Below are positions 36,991-46,279 of a stretch of 64,000 bases of DNA, in pieces. The notes under the pieces were generated by a model. It did no database searches. It worked only from the letters and a program-made list of their open reading frames with translations, and was not told the DNA's origin. Origin of the DNA: Xanthomarina spongicola (GTDB lineage: Bacteria > Bacteroidota > Bacteroidia > Flavobacteriales > Flavobacteriaceae); the NCBI RefSeq assembly GCF_003148645.1, contig NZ_QGGP01000005.1, positions 120,751 to 184,750 of the forward strand, in the 5' to 3' direction. A program made the translations under genes and the position numbers. Each line of letters begins with the position of its first letter. Position 1 is the stretch's first letter.

Positions 36991-36998
36991 TACATTTG
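36991..36998 (+). promoter_or_regulatory. -7 box of the 50-residue gene, leaderless arrangement
   Basis: TACATTTG ends only 4 bp before the ATG at 37003, so transcription would begin at or about the start codon. Confidence 0.5.
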
Positions 36999-37002
36999 CA
37001 AA

Positions 37003-37155
37003 ATGAAGAAAACAGTCTTTAAAACATTAGCAAAATTGAATAAAGCTCTATTACCAAGCTTTACCAAACAGCGTCTGGACCTAAGCAAAGCTAGTAAACT
37101 ACAAATGGCAATTTTTGGTTGGAAATTGTATGTGACTAAAAATGCTTTAGATTAA
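37003..37155 (+). CDS. 50-residue basic conserved-looking small protein
   Basis: A 50-codon frame with ATG at 37003 and TAA at 37153-37155. The product (starts MKKTVFKTLAKLNKALLPSF, ends LYVTKNALD) is basic, with a hydrophobic patch MAIFGWKLYV. It resembles a short flavobacterial family I recall being loosely labelled SsrA-binding protein; it is far too short to be SmpB and I would not use that name. A perfect -7 box just before the ATG suggests a leaderless mRNA. It lies directly upstream of tRNA-Arg. Confidence 0.65.
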   Translation: MKKTVFKTLAKLNKALLPSFTKQRLDLSKASKLQMAIFGWKLYVTKNALD

Positions 37156-37211
37156 TTTGAATATTATTTTGATGATAAACTAAAAAAGGAATATATTTGC
37201 ATCCTTAAAAT

Positions 37212-37285
37212 GGCCTCGTGGCGCAACTGAATAGCGCACTTGATTACGGCTCAAGAGGTTACAGGTTTGAATCCTGTCGAGGTCA
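37212..37285 (+). tRNA. tRNA-Arg(ACG)
   Basis: Acceptor stem GGCCTCG / CGAGGTC (one G-T pair) with discriminator A, the anticodon stem-loop CTTGA-TTACGGC-TCAAG (anticodon ACG) and the T arm ACAGGTTTGAATCCTGT. The D arm is GTGGCGCAACTGAATAGCGC. CCA is not encoded. Confidence 0.96.
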
Positions 37286-37290
37286 CAATA

Positions 37291-37328
37291 AAACCAGTAT
37301 GTTACAACGTTTTTGTAATTGCTGGTTT
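37291..37328 (+). terminator. Terminator after tRNA-Arg
   Basis: AAACCAG / CTGGTTT outer stem with an inner TTACAA / TTGTAA stem, followed by TTTTTATTTT. Confidence 0.75.
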
Positions 37329-37436
37329 TTTTATTTTCAAACTATTTGCAGAAAAATAGAAAGTTTAGATTCTAAGAAATTACTTTATTAAAATTATATA
37401 TTATTTTATATATTATTCACTTCAACTCTTTTATAA

Positions 37437-39557
37437 TTAGCTCTTTTTAAATTTAGACATCATTTTCAGCATTTTTTCGCTTAATGAATATAACCAAAAC
37501 AATTGCTCCCAAACTAAATGTGCTTCCTTATGAGCACGCACATTATCTGTTTGTGAAATGGCATCACTTGTTAGGCGATCTACTGAGAATTTAAGTGTTT
37601 CAGATCTATTTTCAAATTCTAAAGAATTAGAATTAGATTGGGAAACTTCAAAGTCAATAGTCTTTAATTGCATACAAACTGCATCGAGATTATCTTGAAT
37701 TTTTTTTGATATTATTTTAAATTCATTAGAAGCCTCAGAGGTAGTGTGATTTTGAATATAAGCACTCAATGATGCTAAGGATGCTAAAAATCGATGATTA
37801 ATTTCTACCAGTTCGTAAATATCGTTTATATGGTTTTGTTTCGACTTTGGTTCTTGAGCCATACGCTGAAAAGCAGAACTTAAGTTAGACGTTTGTAAAA
37901 AGGCTTCTTTTCTGTTTACTTTTAGACTAGTAGGCACTTTACCTTTTTGTTGGTAATAATTACTTAGAGATTTAAAAAAGGCAGTATTTGCTTTTAAGCT
38001 ATCTTTTATATTATTTCCAATTTCCATAAACGACCAAGCTGGCCACAACCAACGCATTGCTAAATAAGATATTGTTGCACCAATTATTGTATCAATAACT
38101 CTATATTGAATGACCTTTAAGATATCTGGTTGTATAATGGCATAAATAAAAATAACACTCAGCGTAATAAATGTTGCAGATGCTCTATAATTTTTCTGTA
38201 CCATTGAAAACGCAATAACCAAAGACAACACACCTAAAGCACCATAAACATAAGGATGATTTATTAAAAAGACCATTCCACTCGCCACAACTGCACCAAT
38301 GAGTGTACCAACAATACGGTCTTTTGAGCGAGTTTTAGTAAGCCCATAACTAGGTCGCATAATAACAATTACTGTAAGAATTATCCAATATGGATTCTGC
38401 AAATCGAAAAATACACCAATCCCATAACCCAACATTACTGTAACCGCTAATCGTAAAGAATGTTTAAATATTGTGGACCTATAGCTGAGATTTCTAAGTA
38501 TTAATTTTGGATTGTAATCTTGTTCGTCAATAAAACGTCTTAGGTTATCTTGGCTAACAAAATCGTCAGAAGTTAATTCAGGATTACCCAACAACCATTT
38601 AATTCTTTTAATTTTTCCGAATTGTTTTTTCTGGTAATCCAAGAAATTCTGAAGCATTAAATAGCGTTCATAATCTTCGGTATGAAATTCGCTTTTCAAT
38701 TTTAAAATATCTGTTTCAAGCATTTTAAAAATATTAGAAAGCTCCTTGTTGGAAGAAAATTGATTCGCCCTATTTATATTGTTTGCAATAATTCGTAATT
38801 GACTAGACAATTCTGAAATTAATTTTTGAAAACCTGTCTTAAATTCAGGATGTGTTTCAAAAAGCGCATCCATTTTATCGTAATTTACAGGATTTGCAAT
38901 GGCAGTTTCCAATAATTCTACCAACTGGACAAATACTAATAAACGCTTGCCTTGATAATTGGATTTACCTGAAGTTTTCCGGTAAGAAATTAACATCTCG
39001 CGAAAAGTCTCATGGAGTTCAGTTAATTCAGTTTGCAGAGACATTAATTGCTTTTGCAAATCAGCTCTATTAGGTTGTTCGCCTATAAGTTGACGTCTAA
39101 CATCAATAAAATCTGCTGTTTGTAAAAAGATGTCGTATAAAGTTTCTTCTGTTTGTGCTTTAGGGTTGAGATAGAACCATAAAGTAGATAATAGTAAATA
39201 CCACAAACCACCAACACCAATCAATAATGCGTATTGATAGACTTCCAAATCTTCTGAAGTTTGAGCAAAACTCAATACTAAGGCCAATAATCCCGAAAAG
39301 CTAATTAGTGATGCTCTAAATCCGTATATGGAAATAAATGCAATACTAAATGTTAACAAGCCTAAAAGAGGAAATAGAAATACATTTGAAATATGAAAAT
39401 AACCACCAATAAAACTGATAATTACAACTAAAAATGCTGAAAAAAGAATCCCAATTTGTTTATGAATTAAACTGCCATTTACATCACTAGGTGAGCACCA
39501 AAATGCACCAAAACAAATGGCAAGCCCAATATCAAAATGATTGGTTACAATACCCAA
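37437..39557 (-). CDS. FUSC-family (YccS/YhfK-like) inner-membrane protein
   Basis: 706 residues from the first usable start, TTG at 39557. It has two sets of membrane helices (about 10-115 and 365-480) separated by a long helical cytoplasmic domain, and the central FUSC-like block LRLAVTVMLGYGIGVFFDLQNPYWIILTVIVIMRPSYG. Related proteins are thought to be membrane transporters; the substrate is unknown. The frame stays open for 43 more codons to a TAG at 39687-39689 and encodes a good N-terminal extension (KEFLEFLKSTSFSKAVLIG) with no ATG, GTG or TTG. The true start is therefore probably upstream and unusual. The first 80 bp of that extension recur at 50388-50467. Confidence 0.85.
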   Translation of the reverse strand: MGIVTNHFDIGLAICFGAFWCSPSDVNGSLIHKQIGILFSAFLVVIISFIGGYFHISNVFLFPLLGLLTFSIAFISIYGFRASLISFSGLLALVLSFAQTSEDLEVYQYALLIGVGGLWYLLLSTLWFYLNPKAQTEETLYDIFLQTADFIDVRRQLIGEQPNRADLQKQLMSLQTELTELHETFREMLISYRKTSGKSNYQGKRLLVFVQLVELLETAIANPVNYDKMDALFETHPEFKTGFQKLISELSSQLRIIANNINRANQFSSNKELSNIFKMLETDILKLKSEFHTEDYERYLMLQNFLDYQKKQFGKIKRIKWLLGNPELTSDDFVSQDNLRRFIDEQDYNPKLILRNLSYRSTIFKHSLRLAVTVMLGYGIGVFFDLQNPYWIILTVIVIMRPSYGLTKTRSKDRIVGTLIGAVVASGMVFLINHPYVYGALGVLSLVIAFSMVQKNYRASATFITLSVIFIYAIIQPDILKVIQYRVIDTIIGATISYLAMRWLWPAWSFMEIGNNIKDSLKANTAFFKSLSNYYQQKGKVPTSLKVNRKEAFLQTSNLSSAFQRMAQEPKSKQNHINDIYELVEINHRFLASLASLSAYIQNHTTSEASNEFKIISKKIQDNLDAVCMQLKTIDFEVSQSNSNSLEFENRSETLKFSVDRLTSDAISQTDNVRAHKEAHLVWEQLFWLYSLSEKMLKMMSKFKKS

Positions 39558-39577
39558 AACAACTGGTACAGTAATAG

Positions 39578-39657
39578 CAATACCAATTAAAACAGCTTTT
39601 GAAAAACTTGTACTTTTTAAGAATTCTAAAAACTCCTTGGCGTGATTTGTTATGAAA
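39578..39657. repeat. 80-bp direct repeat, copy 1 (5' region of the FUSC gene)
   Basis: Identical over all 80 positions to 50388-50467 in the same orientation. It starts CAATACCAATTAAAACAGCT and ends GTTATGAAA. Weaker similarity continues to the right through the -7 box and a shared 14-bp CAAAGATACAACAT. The copies flank the stress-gene block. Confidence 0.9.
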
Positions 39658-39690
39658 CTTAAAATGAGAGTTGCGTTTATTTTTACCTAC

Positions 39691-39698
39691 CAAAGATA
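39691..39698 (-). promoter_or_regulatory. -7 box for the FUSC gene
   Basis: TATCTTTG on the minus strand. It lies just upstream of the open N-terminal extension and is conserved in repeat copy 2 (50502-50509). Confidence 0.5.
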
Positions 39699-40154
39699 CA
39701 ACATGAATTATAATACTTGTTTTATTATCTAATATAAACTGAAAAATAAAAACTTCTTGTTTTCAACAAAAAAATTGGGTAATAATTACTCGATTGAGTA
39801 ATAATTACCCAACTTGAAATTATTGACATATTTTAAATTACACACTAATAGATTGACTAACACGTGATTATCTTCCATACTAGTGTCTCCTTATGTTTTA
39901 GGCACGCCTTTGGCTATTAGTATAATAATTATATAAGTCAGTTATTAACTGCCATTAGTGATATAAAAAATATGAACTACTAGCTGATTAAAATAATTAA
40001 ATATAAGTACAACATTAAAAAAATATAAGTTCTGTAAATTTTATTACCTTTAAAGTATTCCCACAGAACGAAACCTTATTAACTTAATACTAATTAGCAA
40101 ATTTTATGGCTTTGAGCCATAATAAGCTATTAATAAATGTAAAATAGGAATAAA
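39699..40154. other. Non-coding stretch upstream of the stress-gene block
   Basis: About 450 bp without a credible gene. It holds a perfect 17-bp dyad (39775-39812) and a small hairpin TTATGGCT-ttg-AGCCATAA (40104-40122) that would sit in the leader of the SDR mRNA. No TAnnTTTG box was found before the SDR gene, so its promoter is unidentified. Confidence 0.5.
39775..39812. repeat. Perfect 17-bp inverted repeat with four-base loop
   Basis: TTGGGTAATAATTACTC-gatt-GAGTAATAATTACCCAA. On the minus strand it is followed by a T-run, so it could be a terminator for leftward transcripts, but no leftward gene ends here. It could instead be an operator or a recombination site at the edge of the island. 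Confidence 0.6.
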
Positions 40155-40967
40155 ATGAAAGCACAAAAAAAATTTATAGTAATTACAGGAGGAGCAGGAG
40201 GAATTGGTCAAGCTTGTGCAAGAGTTTTTAAAAACCAACCAATAATTTTAACAGACTATTCGCAACAAAAAGTGGATGAAACTGTAGAAAAATTATCAAA
40301 ACAAGGATTTGATGTTTCTGGATTCGCATGTGATATTACAGATAAAAAAGATATAGAAAAACTTACAAAATTTGTAGCAGAAAAGGGGTCGTTAAAAGCC
40401 TTTATCCATACAGCTGGAGTGAGTGGTACTGTAAAAGACTTGCATAAAGTGTATACCATAGATTTAGTGGCAACAGAACTTTTAGTAGATGCATTTTATA
40501 AACTAGCCGAAAAAGATACTGTTGCTATATTATTATCGTCTATGATGGCACATACAGTGCCTTCAAATAAAGATTATGATGACGCTCTCGTAAATCCGCA
40601 AGCTTTAGGTTCGTTTGAGACTGTGAGTAAATTTGTAAATAAAGATTCGGACCTTATGTACAACTTTGCAAAACGAGGTGTACAATTGCTAACCATTAAA
40701 AATGCCAATAAATGGGGAGAAAAAGGAGCAAGAATTGTATCTGTTTCACCAGGAGTTATTGAAACTCCTATGGCATTAAAAGCTATGGAAGAGCATCCAG
40801 AACGCATGGAGTTGATTAAAAACGCAACACCTTTAAAACGAAATGGACAACCAGAAGACGTAGCACAATTGATACACTTTTTAACAACAGATGCTGCACG
40901 TTTTATAAACAGTACAGATATTTTGGTTGATGGAGGCGTGATACACAATATCAAGAAAATGGGATAA
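40155..40967 (+). CDS. SDR-family NAD(P)-dependent oxidoreductase
   Basis: 270-residue short-chain dehydrogenase. The cofactor motif is TGGAGGIG (about 10-17), followed by the CDITDKKDIE acidic strand, the SSMMAH catalytic Ser region and Tyr169-x3-Lys173 (YNFAK). The SPGVIETPMA and C-terminal FINSTDILVDGG motifs are standard. Substrate is unknown; a sugar, steroid or alcohol is possible. It is the first gene of the forward stress block and is followed after 62 bp by a butanediol dehydrogenase-like gene, suggesting linked redox chemistry. Confidence 0.88.
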   Translation: MKAQKKFIVITGGAGGIGQACARVFKNQPIILTDYSQQKVDETVEKLSKQGFDVSGFACDITDKKDIEKLTKFVAEKGSLKAFIHTAGVSGTVKDLHKVYTIDLVATELLVDAFYKLAEKDTVAILLSSMMAHTVPSNKDYDDALVNPQALGSFETVSKFVNKDSDLMYNFAKRGVQLLTIKNANKWGEKGARIVSVSPGVIETPMALKAMEEHPERMELIKNATPLKRNGQPEDVAQLIHFLTTDAARFINSTDILVDGGVIHNIKKMG

Positions 40968-41029
40968 ATATTTTTTAACAATAAGAGACAAAAAAATTGT
41001 CTGTAACTAAAACTTTAAAATGTAATATT

Positions 41030-42091
41030 ATGGAAACAATGAAGGCGGCTCGCTGGTATGCAGCCAAAGATATTAGAGTTGAGGAGACAAACATTCCTAA
41101 ACCAAATGACAATCAAGTAAAAATAGAAGTAAAATTTGCAGGAATCTGTGGTTCAGATTTACACGAATATAATCATGGTCCACAATTAATTCCTGTTGAT
41201 AAACCATATCCTTTAAATGGACATCAAGGTGTAACCACACTTGGTCACGAATTTTCTGGCGTAGTAGTAGAAACAGGTAAAAATGTCACTAAAATAAAAA
41301 AAGGAGATCGCGTTACCGTTGAGCCTATTTTTAGAAATCCAGAAAGCCCATTCGTACCTAAAGGCGAATATAACCTTTCAGAACCATTAGGCTTTGTAGG
41401 TCTTACTGCAAATGGTGCTTTTGCAAAATATGTGGTTGTAGAAGAATATATGGCACACAAAATGCCAGACAAAATGACTTTTGAGCAAGGTGCTATTGTT
41501 GAACCTGCTGCTGTAGCAGCATACGGAATACAACAAAGTGGAATGAAAATGGGAGATACAGTTTTAATTACTGGAGCTGGACCTATTGGTTTACTTACAC
41601 TTCAAGTAGCTTTAGCTAGTGGTGCTTCGCAAGTTTATATTACAGATATCTCTGAAAGTAGATTAGCAAAAGCAAAAGAAATTGGAGCAACACAAACTTT
41701 TGATGCTAGAGATAAAAACATTCCTGAAAAAATTAAGGAATTAACAAATGTTGGTGTGGATGTATTTATCGATGCTGCAGGAGTGCAAGCCTCTTTTGAT
41801 ACTGGAATAGCAAGCCTTCGTAATGGAGGAACAGCAGTAATAGTAGCGCTTTTTTCAAAAGACATAACACATGATGCTCTAGACCATGCTTTAAGAGAAT
41901 TAACCATAAAGGGTATTATTGGTTATCGTAATATTTTCCCAGAAGTGATTGCATTAATTAATAGTGGAAGATTACCAGTAGAAAAATTAATTACAAATAT
42001 TATATCTTTAGAGGAAATTGTAGAAAACGGGTTTGATGCCTTGATAAAAGATCCATCTGAAGTAAAAATATTAGTAGATATTAGTAAATAA
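41030..42091 (+). CDS. Zinc-dependent alcohol dehydrogenase, (R,R)-butanediol dehydrogenase-like
   Basis: 353-residue medium-chain dehydrogenase. The ATG at 41030 is preferred over an in-frame TTG at 40997. The catalytic zinc site is visible as GICGSDLHEYNHGP and LGHEFSG, with IVEPAAVA further on; the Rossmann loop is TGAGPIGLL. The HEYNHGPQLIP and VEPIFRNP...GEYNLSEPLGFVG segments match bacterial butanediol dehydrogenases. Like the Bacillus enzyme it lacks the four structural-zinc cysteines. It would interconvert acetoin and 2,3-butanediol with NAD(H), though sorbitol-like substrates are possible. Confidence 0.85.
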   Translation: METMKAARWYAAKDIRVEETNIPKPNDNQVKIEVKFAGICGSDLHEYNHGPQLIPVDKPYPLNGHQGVTTLGHEFSGVVVETGKNVTKIKKGDRVTVEPIFRNPESPFVPKGEYNLSEPLGFVGLTANGAFAKYVVVEEYMAHKMPDKMTFEQGAIVEPAAVAAYGIQQSGMKMGDTVLITGAGPIGLLTLQVALASGASQVYITDISESRLAKAKEIGATQTFDARDKNIPEKIKELTNVGVDVFIDAAGVQASFDTGIASLRNGGTAVIVALFSKDITHDALDHALRELTIKGIIGYRNIFPEVIALINSGRLPVEKLITNIISLEEIVENGFDALIKDPSEVKILVDISK

Positions 42092-42123
42092 CAGAATAAT
42101 AAACATTTAAAATTTATATAAAA

Positions 42124-42597
42124 ATGACACAATTAAATTCAATCGGACTTAATGTAAGAAAATCTGAAGTCTTAGCAGAAAAACTAAACGAACTTTTAGC
42201 AGACTATTCTATATTTTATCAAAATGTAAGAGGATACCATTGGAATATTAAAGGAGATAAATTCTTTGAATTACACGATAAATTCCAAGAACTTTATGAA
42301 AATCTATTTATAAAAATTGATGATGTAGCAGAGCGAATTAGAACGCTAGGTCACACACCAAACCACCAGTTTTCGGTATATCAAAAAGAAGCAAAAATTA
42401 AAGAAAGTAACGAAGTGTCAGACGGAGTAAAAGATGTTAAAGACATATTAGAATCGTTAAAAATTATAATTATTCTACAACGTGAAATCCTTGATTTATC
42501 AGCAGATGCAGATGACGAAGGTACAAACGCTTTAATGAGTGATTATATCAGCGAACAAGAAAAATTAGTTTGGATGTACACGGCTTATCTTAAATAA
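42124..42597 (+). CDS. dps: Dps-family DNA-protecting ferritin-like protein
   Basis: 157-residue four-helix protein forming 12-mers that oxidise iron with peroxide and shield DNA. The intersubunit ferroxidase residues are visible: His39 (RGYHWN), His51 (FFELHDKF), Asp66 and Glu70 (DDVAERI). The length is typical. It is followed by hpf and precedes usp, all forward. With the catalase at 44705 it gives complementary peroxide defence. Confidence 0.93.
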   Translation: MTQLNSIGLNVRKSEVLAEKLNELLADYSIFYQNVRGYHWNIKGDKFFELHDKFQELYENLFIKIDDVAERIRTLGHTPNHQFSVYQKEAKIKESNEVSDGVKDVKDILESLKIIIILQREILDLSADADDEGTNALMSDYISEQEKLVWMYTAYLK

Positions 42598-42620
42598 AAA
42601 CTAACTTAAAATTATTAGTT

Positions 42621-42926
42621 ATGGATTACACAGAAAACATTACAGGCATAAAAATTAACGTGCAAGCTGTTGATTTAACTTTGGGTGAAGATGTAAAAGA
42701 TACAATACGCAAAGCTATTTCTCGTCTACACAGATATTATGATAGAATAGAATGGGCAGACGTATATTTTGAAGATAAAGCAGAAAAGAAAACCCAACAA
42801 AAACAAGTAAGTATTCGCCTTGGTGTACCTGGAAAAGACCCATTTGCTTCAGAATATGGAGATAACTTCCATGCGCTATTGGCAAATGTTGAAGAAAAAC
42901 TTCGCAAGCAGTTAGAAAAACTTTAA
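42621..42926 (+). CDS. hpf: Ribosome hibernation promoting factor (short HPF/YfiA family)
   Basis: 101-residue protein of the HPF/RaiA family that binds idle 30S subunits in stationary phase. The beta-alpha-beta pattern is seen with INVQAVDLTLGEDVKDTIRK at the start, YYDRIEWADVYFED in the middle and FHALLANVEEKLRKQLEKL as the last helix. It lacks the long C-terminal dimerisation domain. It sits 23 bp after dps and is followed by a long stem-loop. Confidence 0.87.
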   Translation: MDYTENITGIKINVQAVDLTLGEDVKDTIRKAISRLHRYYDRIEWADVYFEDKAEKKTQQKQVSIRLGVPGKDPFASEYGDNFHALLANVEEKLRKQLEKL

Positions 42927-42939
42927 TATATTATAAAGT

Positions 42940-42991
42940 GATGCTTCATGGTCTACAAATAATTCAATGTTTAGTAGATCATGAAGTCATC
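42940..42991 (+). terminator. Long stem-loop between hpf and usp
   Basis: Arms gatgcTTCATGgTCTAC and GTAGAtCATGAAgtcatc pair with two interruptions around a 17-base loop. There is no strong T-run, so it may be an mRNA-stability or attenuation element rather than a full terminator. Confidence 0.45.
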
Positions 42992-43056
42992 TTAATCATT
43001 TAAAATATTATTAATTAAAAAACAGAACACAATTAAAAATTATTAAAAACAAAACC

Positions 43057-43875
43057 ATGAAAAACATAATCATACCAGTTGATTTTTCACAACAATCAGA
43101 ATTTGCTTTGCAAACAGGTGCTATATTAGCTAAAAAACACAATGCAACCCTACATGTATTGCATATGTTAGAGTTGTCTGATGCTTTAATTTCCATTTCA
43201 AGCAATGAGAGCAAAAATGAAATGTTTTTTATGCTTTCCCTAGCAAAAAAAAGATTCGAAACTTTTTTGGAAAAAGATTATCTGGATGGCGTTAATGTAA
43301 TACCAGTTATAAAAAAGCATAAAGTTTATAAAGAAGTTGATACTGTAGCTAAAGAATTAAATGCAGATTTAATTATTATGGGTTCTCAAGGCATTACGCT
43401 TCAAGATGGCATTTTTGCAGGATCCAATGCAGAAAAAATGGTACGAAACAGTAGCACACCTGTTCTAATTGTTAAAACCGAACCTAAAGGTTTCGACCTC
43501 AACAATGTGGTACTGGCAACAGATATGAGTTTAGAAAGCGTTGAAGCTTATAAGAAAGCTAACCAGTTACTTTCAAAATTAGGAAGTAAAGTTCATCCTG
43601 TATATGTTAACAGACCAAATAATGGTTTCTTAAGTTCCAAAGAGTTCAAAAGAAAAGCAGAAGAATTTAAAATGGTTGGTGGATCGAACAAAGTAGATTT
43701 CATAGCTGGATATACTATTGAAGATGGTGTGATTCAATTTGCAGACGAAACAAACGCTGATGCTTTGGTTGTGTTAACAAATGCCAGAAAAGGTTTAAAT
43801 CATTTAATCAAAGGCAGTATTTCAGAAAATCTCGCAAATCATTCAAAACGTCCAGTTTTGAGTTTTAAACTATAA
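43057..43875 (+). CDS. Universal stress protein, tandem UspA domains
   Basis: 272-residue cytoplasmic protein with two Usp domains. The first (1-145) starts MKNIIIPVDFSQQSEFALQ and carries the ATP-type loop IIMGSQGITLQDGIFAGSNAEKMV with STPVLIVK. The second (about 150-272) is more diverged but ends GLNHLIKGSISENLANHSKRPVL. The double-domain form is common in Bacteroidota. It belongs to the forward stress block and probably acts as a stress-survival signal protein. Confidence 0.9.
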   Translation: MKNIIIPVDFSQQSEFALQTGAILAKKHNATLHVLHMLELSDALISISSNESKNEMFFMLSLAKKRFETFLEKDYLDGVNVIPVIKKHKVYKEVDTVAKELNADLIIMGSQGITLQDGIFAGSNAEKMVRNSSTPVLIVKTEPKGFDLNNVVLATDMSLESVEAYKKANQLLSKLGSKVHPVYVNRPNNGFLSSKEFKRKAEEFKMVGGSNKVDFIAGYTIEDGVIQFADETNADALVVLTNARKGLNHLIKGSISENLANHSKRPVLSFKL

Positions 43876-43921
43876 ACATTGACTGTTAACCTAGTAATAT
43901 AAACCACTAAAACATATAACC

Positions 43922-44563
43922 ATGGAAACATCATTTTTAAAAGCAATTAAAAATACCATAAAGCATTGGTACATTCCTTTATTTGTAGGTGTTTTCTTTG
44001 TTGTTATAAGTATTGTAGTGTTTAGTTCGCCAGAAGGTTCGTTGAGAGCCTTATCGTTGCTATTTGCTTTGTCATTTTTGATAAGTGGAGTTTCAGAAAG
44101 TGTTTTTTCATTTATAAATAAAGACAGGTTAGATAATTGGGGCTGGTCTTTAGCATTTGGTATAATAACTTCAATAGTAGGAGTATTATTATTACTAAAA
44201 CCTAATTTATCCTTAACTGCTTTAGCGTTTTATATTGGCTTTGTAATTTTATTTCGTTCTATTTCAACAATTGGTTTTGCATTAGATGTTAAAAAATACG
44301 GAAGTAAACAATGGAGTGGTCTTTTAATACTTGGTATTATTGGTACAATCGTATCATTCATCCTTATTTGGAATCCGCTTTTTGCTGGATTAAGTATTGT
44401 AGTATTGGTAGCTTTAAACTTCTTGTTTGCTGGACTTTTTAGCATTTTTCTTTCGCTTCAATTCCGAAAATTACATAAGTCATCAAAAAAAATATCAGCA
44501 GATTTAGTAAAACGCTACGATGATCTTATGATAGAAATTCGTAAAGAATGGGATGATGAATAG
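43922..44563 (+). CDS. HdeD-family (DUF308) membrane protein
   Basis: 213-residue inner-membrane protein with six hydrophobic segments in three pairs (WYIPLFVGVFFVVISIVVF, LRALSLLFALSFLISGV, GIITSIVGVLLLLKP and so on). This is the HdeD acid-resistance pattern. A charged C-terminal tail of about 30 residues (KKISADLVKRYDDLMIEIRKEWDDE) follows. It lies between usp and the catalase gene; a role in acid or general envelope stress is inferred from the family. Confidence 0.85.
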   Translation: METSFLKAIKNTIKHWYIPLFVGVFFVVISIVVFSSPEGSLRALSLLFALSFLISGVSESVFSFINKDRLDNWGWSLAFGIITSIVGVLLLLKPNLSLTALAFYIGFVILFRSISTIGFALDVKKYGSKQWSGLLILGIIGTIVSFILIWNPLFAGLSIVVLVALNFLFAGLFSIFLSLQFRKLHKSSKKISADLVKRYDDLMIEIRKEWDDE

Positions 44564-44704
44564 AAGAAAAAAAATGACAATAAGTTAAGTATAAATTAAA
44601 TCAGTACAAATGAAGAATTAAACCTATAGATTAATAACTATTTAATTCAATATATTTTTTTGCTCCAGTATTATTCATATAATTCACTTTAAAACCAATT
44701 AAAA

Positions 44705-46216
44705 ATGAAAGACAAAAAATCAAAACTCACAAGACAAACTGGAGCACCAGTTGGAGATAATCAAAACGTACAAACTGCAGGGCCAAGAGGACCAATGTTA
44801 ATGCAAGATGCTTGGTTTCTTGAAAAAATGGCAAACTTTGACAGAGAGGTTATTCCAGAAAGAAGAATGCATGCAAAAGGCTCAGGTGCTTTCGGAACTT
44901 TTACAGTTACTCACGACATTACTAAATACACAAAAGCCAAATTTTTTAACGAAGTTGGAAAAAAGACTGAAATGTTTAGCCGATTTTCTACTGTTGCTGG
45001 AGAAAGAGGTGCTGCTGATGCCGAAAGAGATATTAGAGGTTTCGCATTAAAATTTTATACCGAAGAAGGTATTTGGGATTTGGTAGGAAATAACACACCA
45101 GTATTTTTCTTTCGAGACCCAATGAAATTTCCAGACTTAAATCGTGCTGTAAAACGCGACCCTAAAACCAATTTAAGAAGTGCCAATAACAACTGGGATT
45201 TTTGGACCTTGCTTCCTGAATCACTACATCAGGTTACCATAACCATGAGTGATCGTGGTATACCAAAAGGATATAGACACATGCACGGTTTTGGAAGCCA
45301 TACCTTTAGTTTTATCAATAAAGACAACGTTAGGCATTGGGTAAAGTTTCATTTTGTGTCGCAACAAGGTATTAAAAACTTGTCTGATGAAGAAGCTATG
45401 AAAATAGTTGGAATGGACAGAGAATCATCTCAAAGAGATCTTTTTGATGCCATTGAAGGAAAAGATTTCCCTAAATGGAAAATGTTTGTTCAGGTAATGA
45501 CAGAAGATGAAGCAAAAACATATCGTTTTCATCCTTTCGATTTAACCAAAGTGTGGTCTAAAAAAGATTTTCCACTTATTCCTGTTGGCGAATTTGAACT
45601 GAACAGAAATCCAGAAAACTATTTTCAAGATGTAGAACAAGCTGCTTTTAATCCGTTAAATGTAGTGCCTGGTATTGGCTTTTCACCAGATAAAATGCTA
45701 CAAGGACGTTTGTTTTCTTATGGTGATGCGCAACGCTATAGATTGGGCGTAAATCATTATCAAATTCCTGTAAACAAACCAACTTGTCCTTATCATTCAA
45801 ATCATAGAGATGGAACCATGCGTGTCGACGGAAATCATGGAGGCACCTTACATTACGAGCCAAATAGTTATGGTGAATGGCAAGAACAACCAGATGCAAA
45901 AGAACCACCTTTAGAGTTAGATGGTAGTGCTTATGCTCACAATTTTAGGGATGATGATGAAGATTACTTCACACAACCAGGAGACTTGTTCCGCATTATT
46001 AAAGCCGATGGTAAAGCAGATGTATTATTTAAAAATACAGCAGCACAAGTAGGTGGAGCAGAGAAATTTATTCAGATCCGCCATATTAGAAACTGTTTTA
46101 AAGCAGATCCAGAATATGGACAAGGTGTGGCAAAAGCACTAGGTTTAACGATGGATGAAGTTAATAATTTCGATATGACACCTTTTGATAAATGGGCACC
46201 AAGACCAAGTAATTGA
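44705..46216 (+). CDS. katA: Heme catalase (small-subunit, clade 3 type)
   Basis: 503-residue monofunctional catalase breaking hydrogen peroxide into water and oxygen. The catalytic His56 is in [12 protein letters not shown], Asn129 in [11 protein letters not shown], and the proximal heme ligand Tyr339 in [14 protein letters not shown]. The length matches small-subunit catalases. No signal peptide, so it is cytoplasmic. It is in the forward stress block with dps. A 141-bp gap precedes it, but no TAnnTTTG box was found there. Confidence 0.96.
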   Translation: MKDKKSKLTRQTGAPVGDNQNVQTAGPRGPMLMQDAWFLEKMANFDREVIPERRMHAKGSGAFGTFTVTHDITKYTKAKFFNEVGKKTEMFSRFSTVAGERGAADAERDIRGFALKFYTEEGIWDLVGNNTPVFFFRDPMKFPDLNRAVKRDPKTNLRSANNNWDFWTLLPESLHQVTITMSDRGIPKGYRHMHGFGSHTFSFINKDNVRHWVKFHFVSQQGIKNLSDEEAMKIVGMDRESSQRDLFDAIEGKDFPKWKMFVQVMTEDEAKTYRFHPFDLTKVWSKKDFPLIPVGEFELNRNPENYFQDVEQAAFNPLNVVPGIGFSPDKMLQGRLFSYGDAQRYRLGVNHYQIPVNKPTCPYHSNHRDGTMRVDGNHGGTLHYEPNSYGEWQEQPDAKEPPLELDGSAYAHNFRDDDEDYFTQPGDLFRIIKADGKADVLFKNTAAQVGGAEKFIQIRHIRNCFKADPEYGQGVAKALGLTMDEVNNFDMTPFDKWAPRPSN

Positions 46217-46279
46217 TGGGATAAGAAATTTATATAGAATTTGTAATGGATTTTATCACAAAAATTAAATTTTATAAAC

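Noticed and set aside
37003-37155. Naming the 50-residue protein SsrA-binding protein
   Set aside because: SmpB is about three times longer and its OB-fold motifs are not visible here.
39823-39845. TTGACA-N17-TAATAG resembling a sigma-70 promoter
   Set aside because: Bacteroidota primary sigma uses a TTG/TAnnTTTG pattern, so a match to the E. coli consensus in AT-rich DNA is probably chance.
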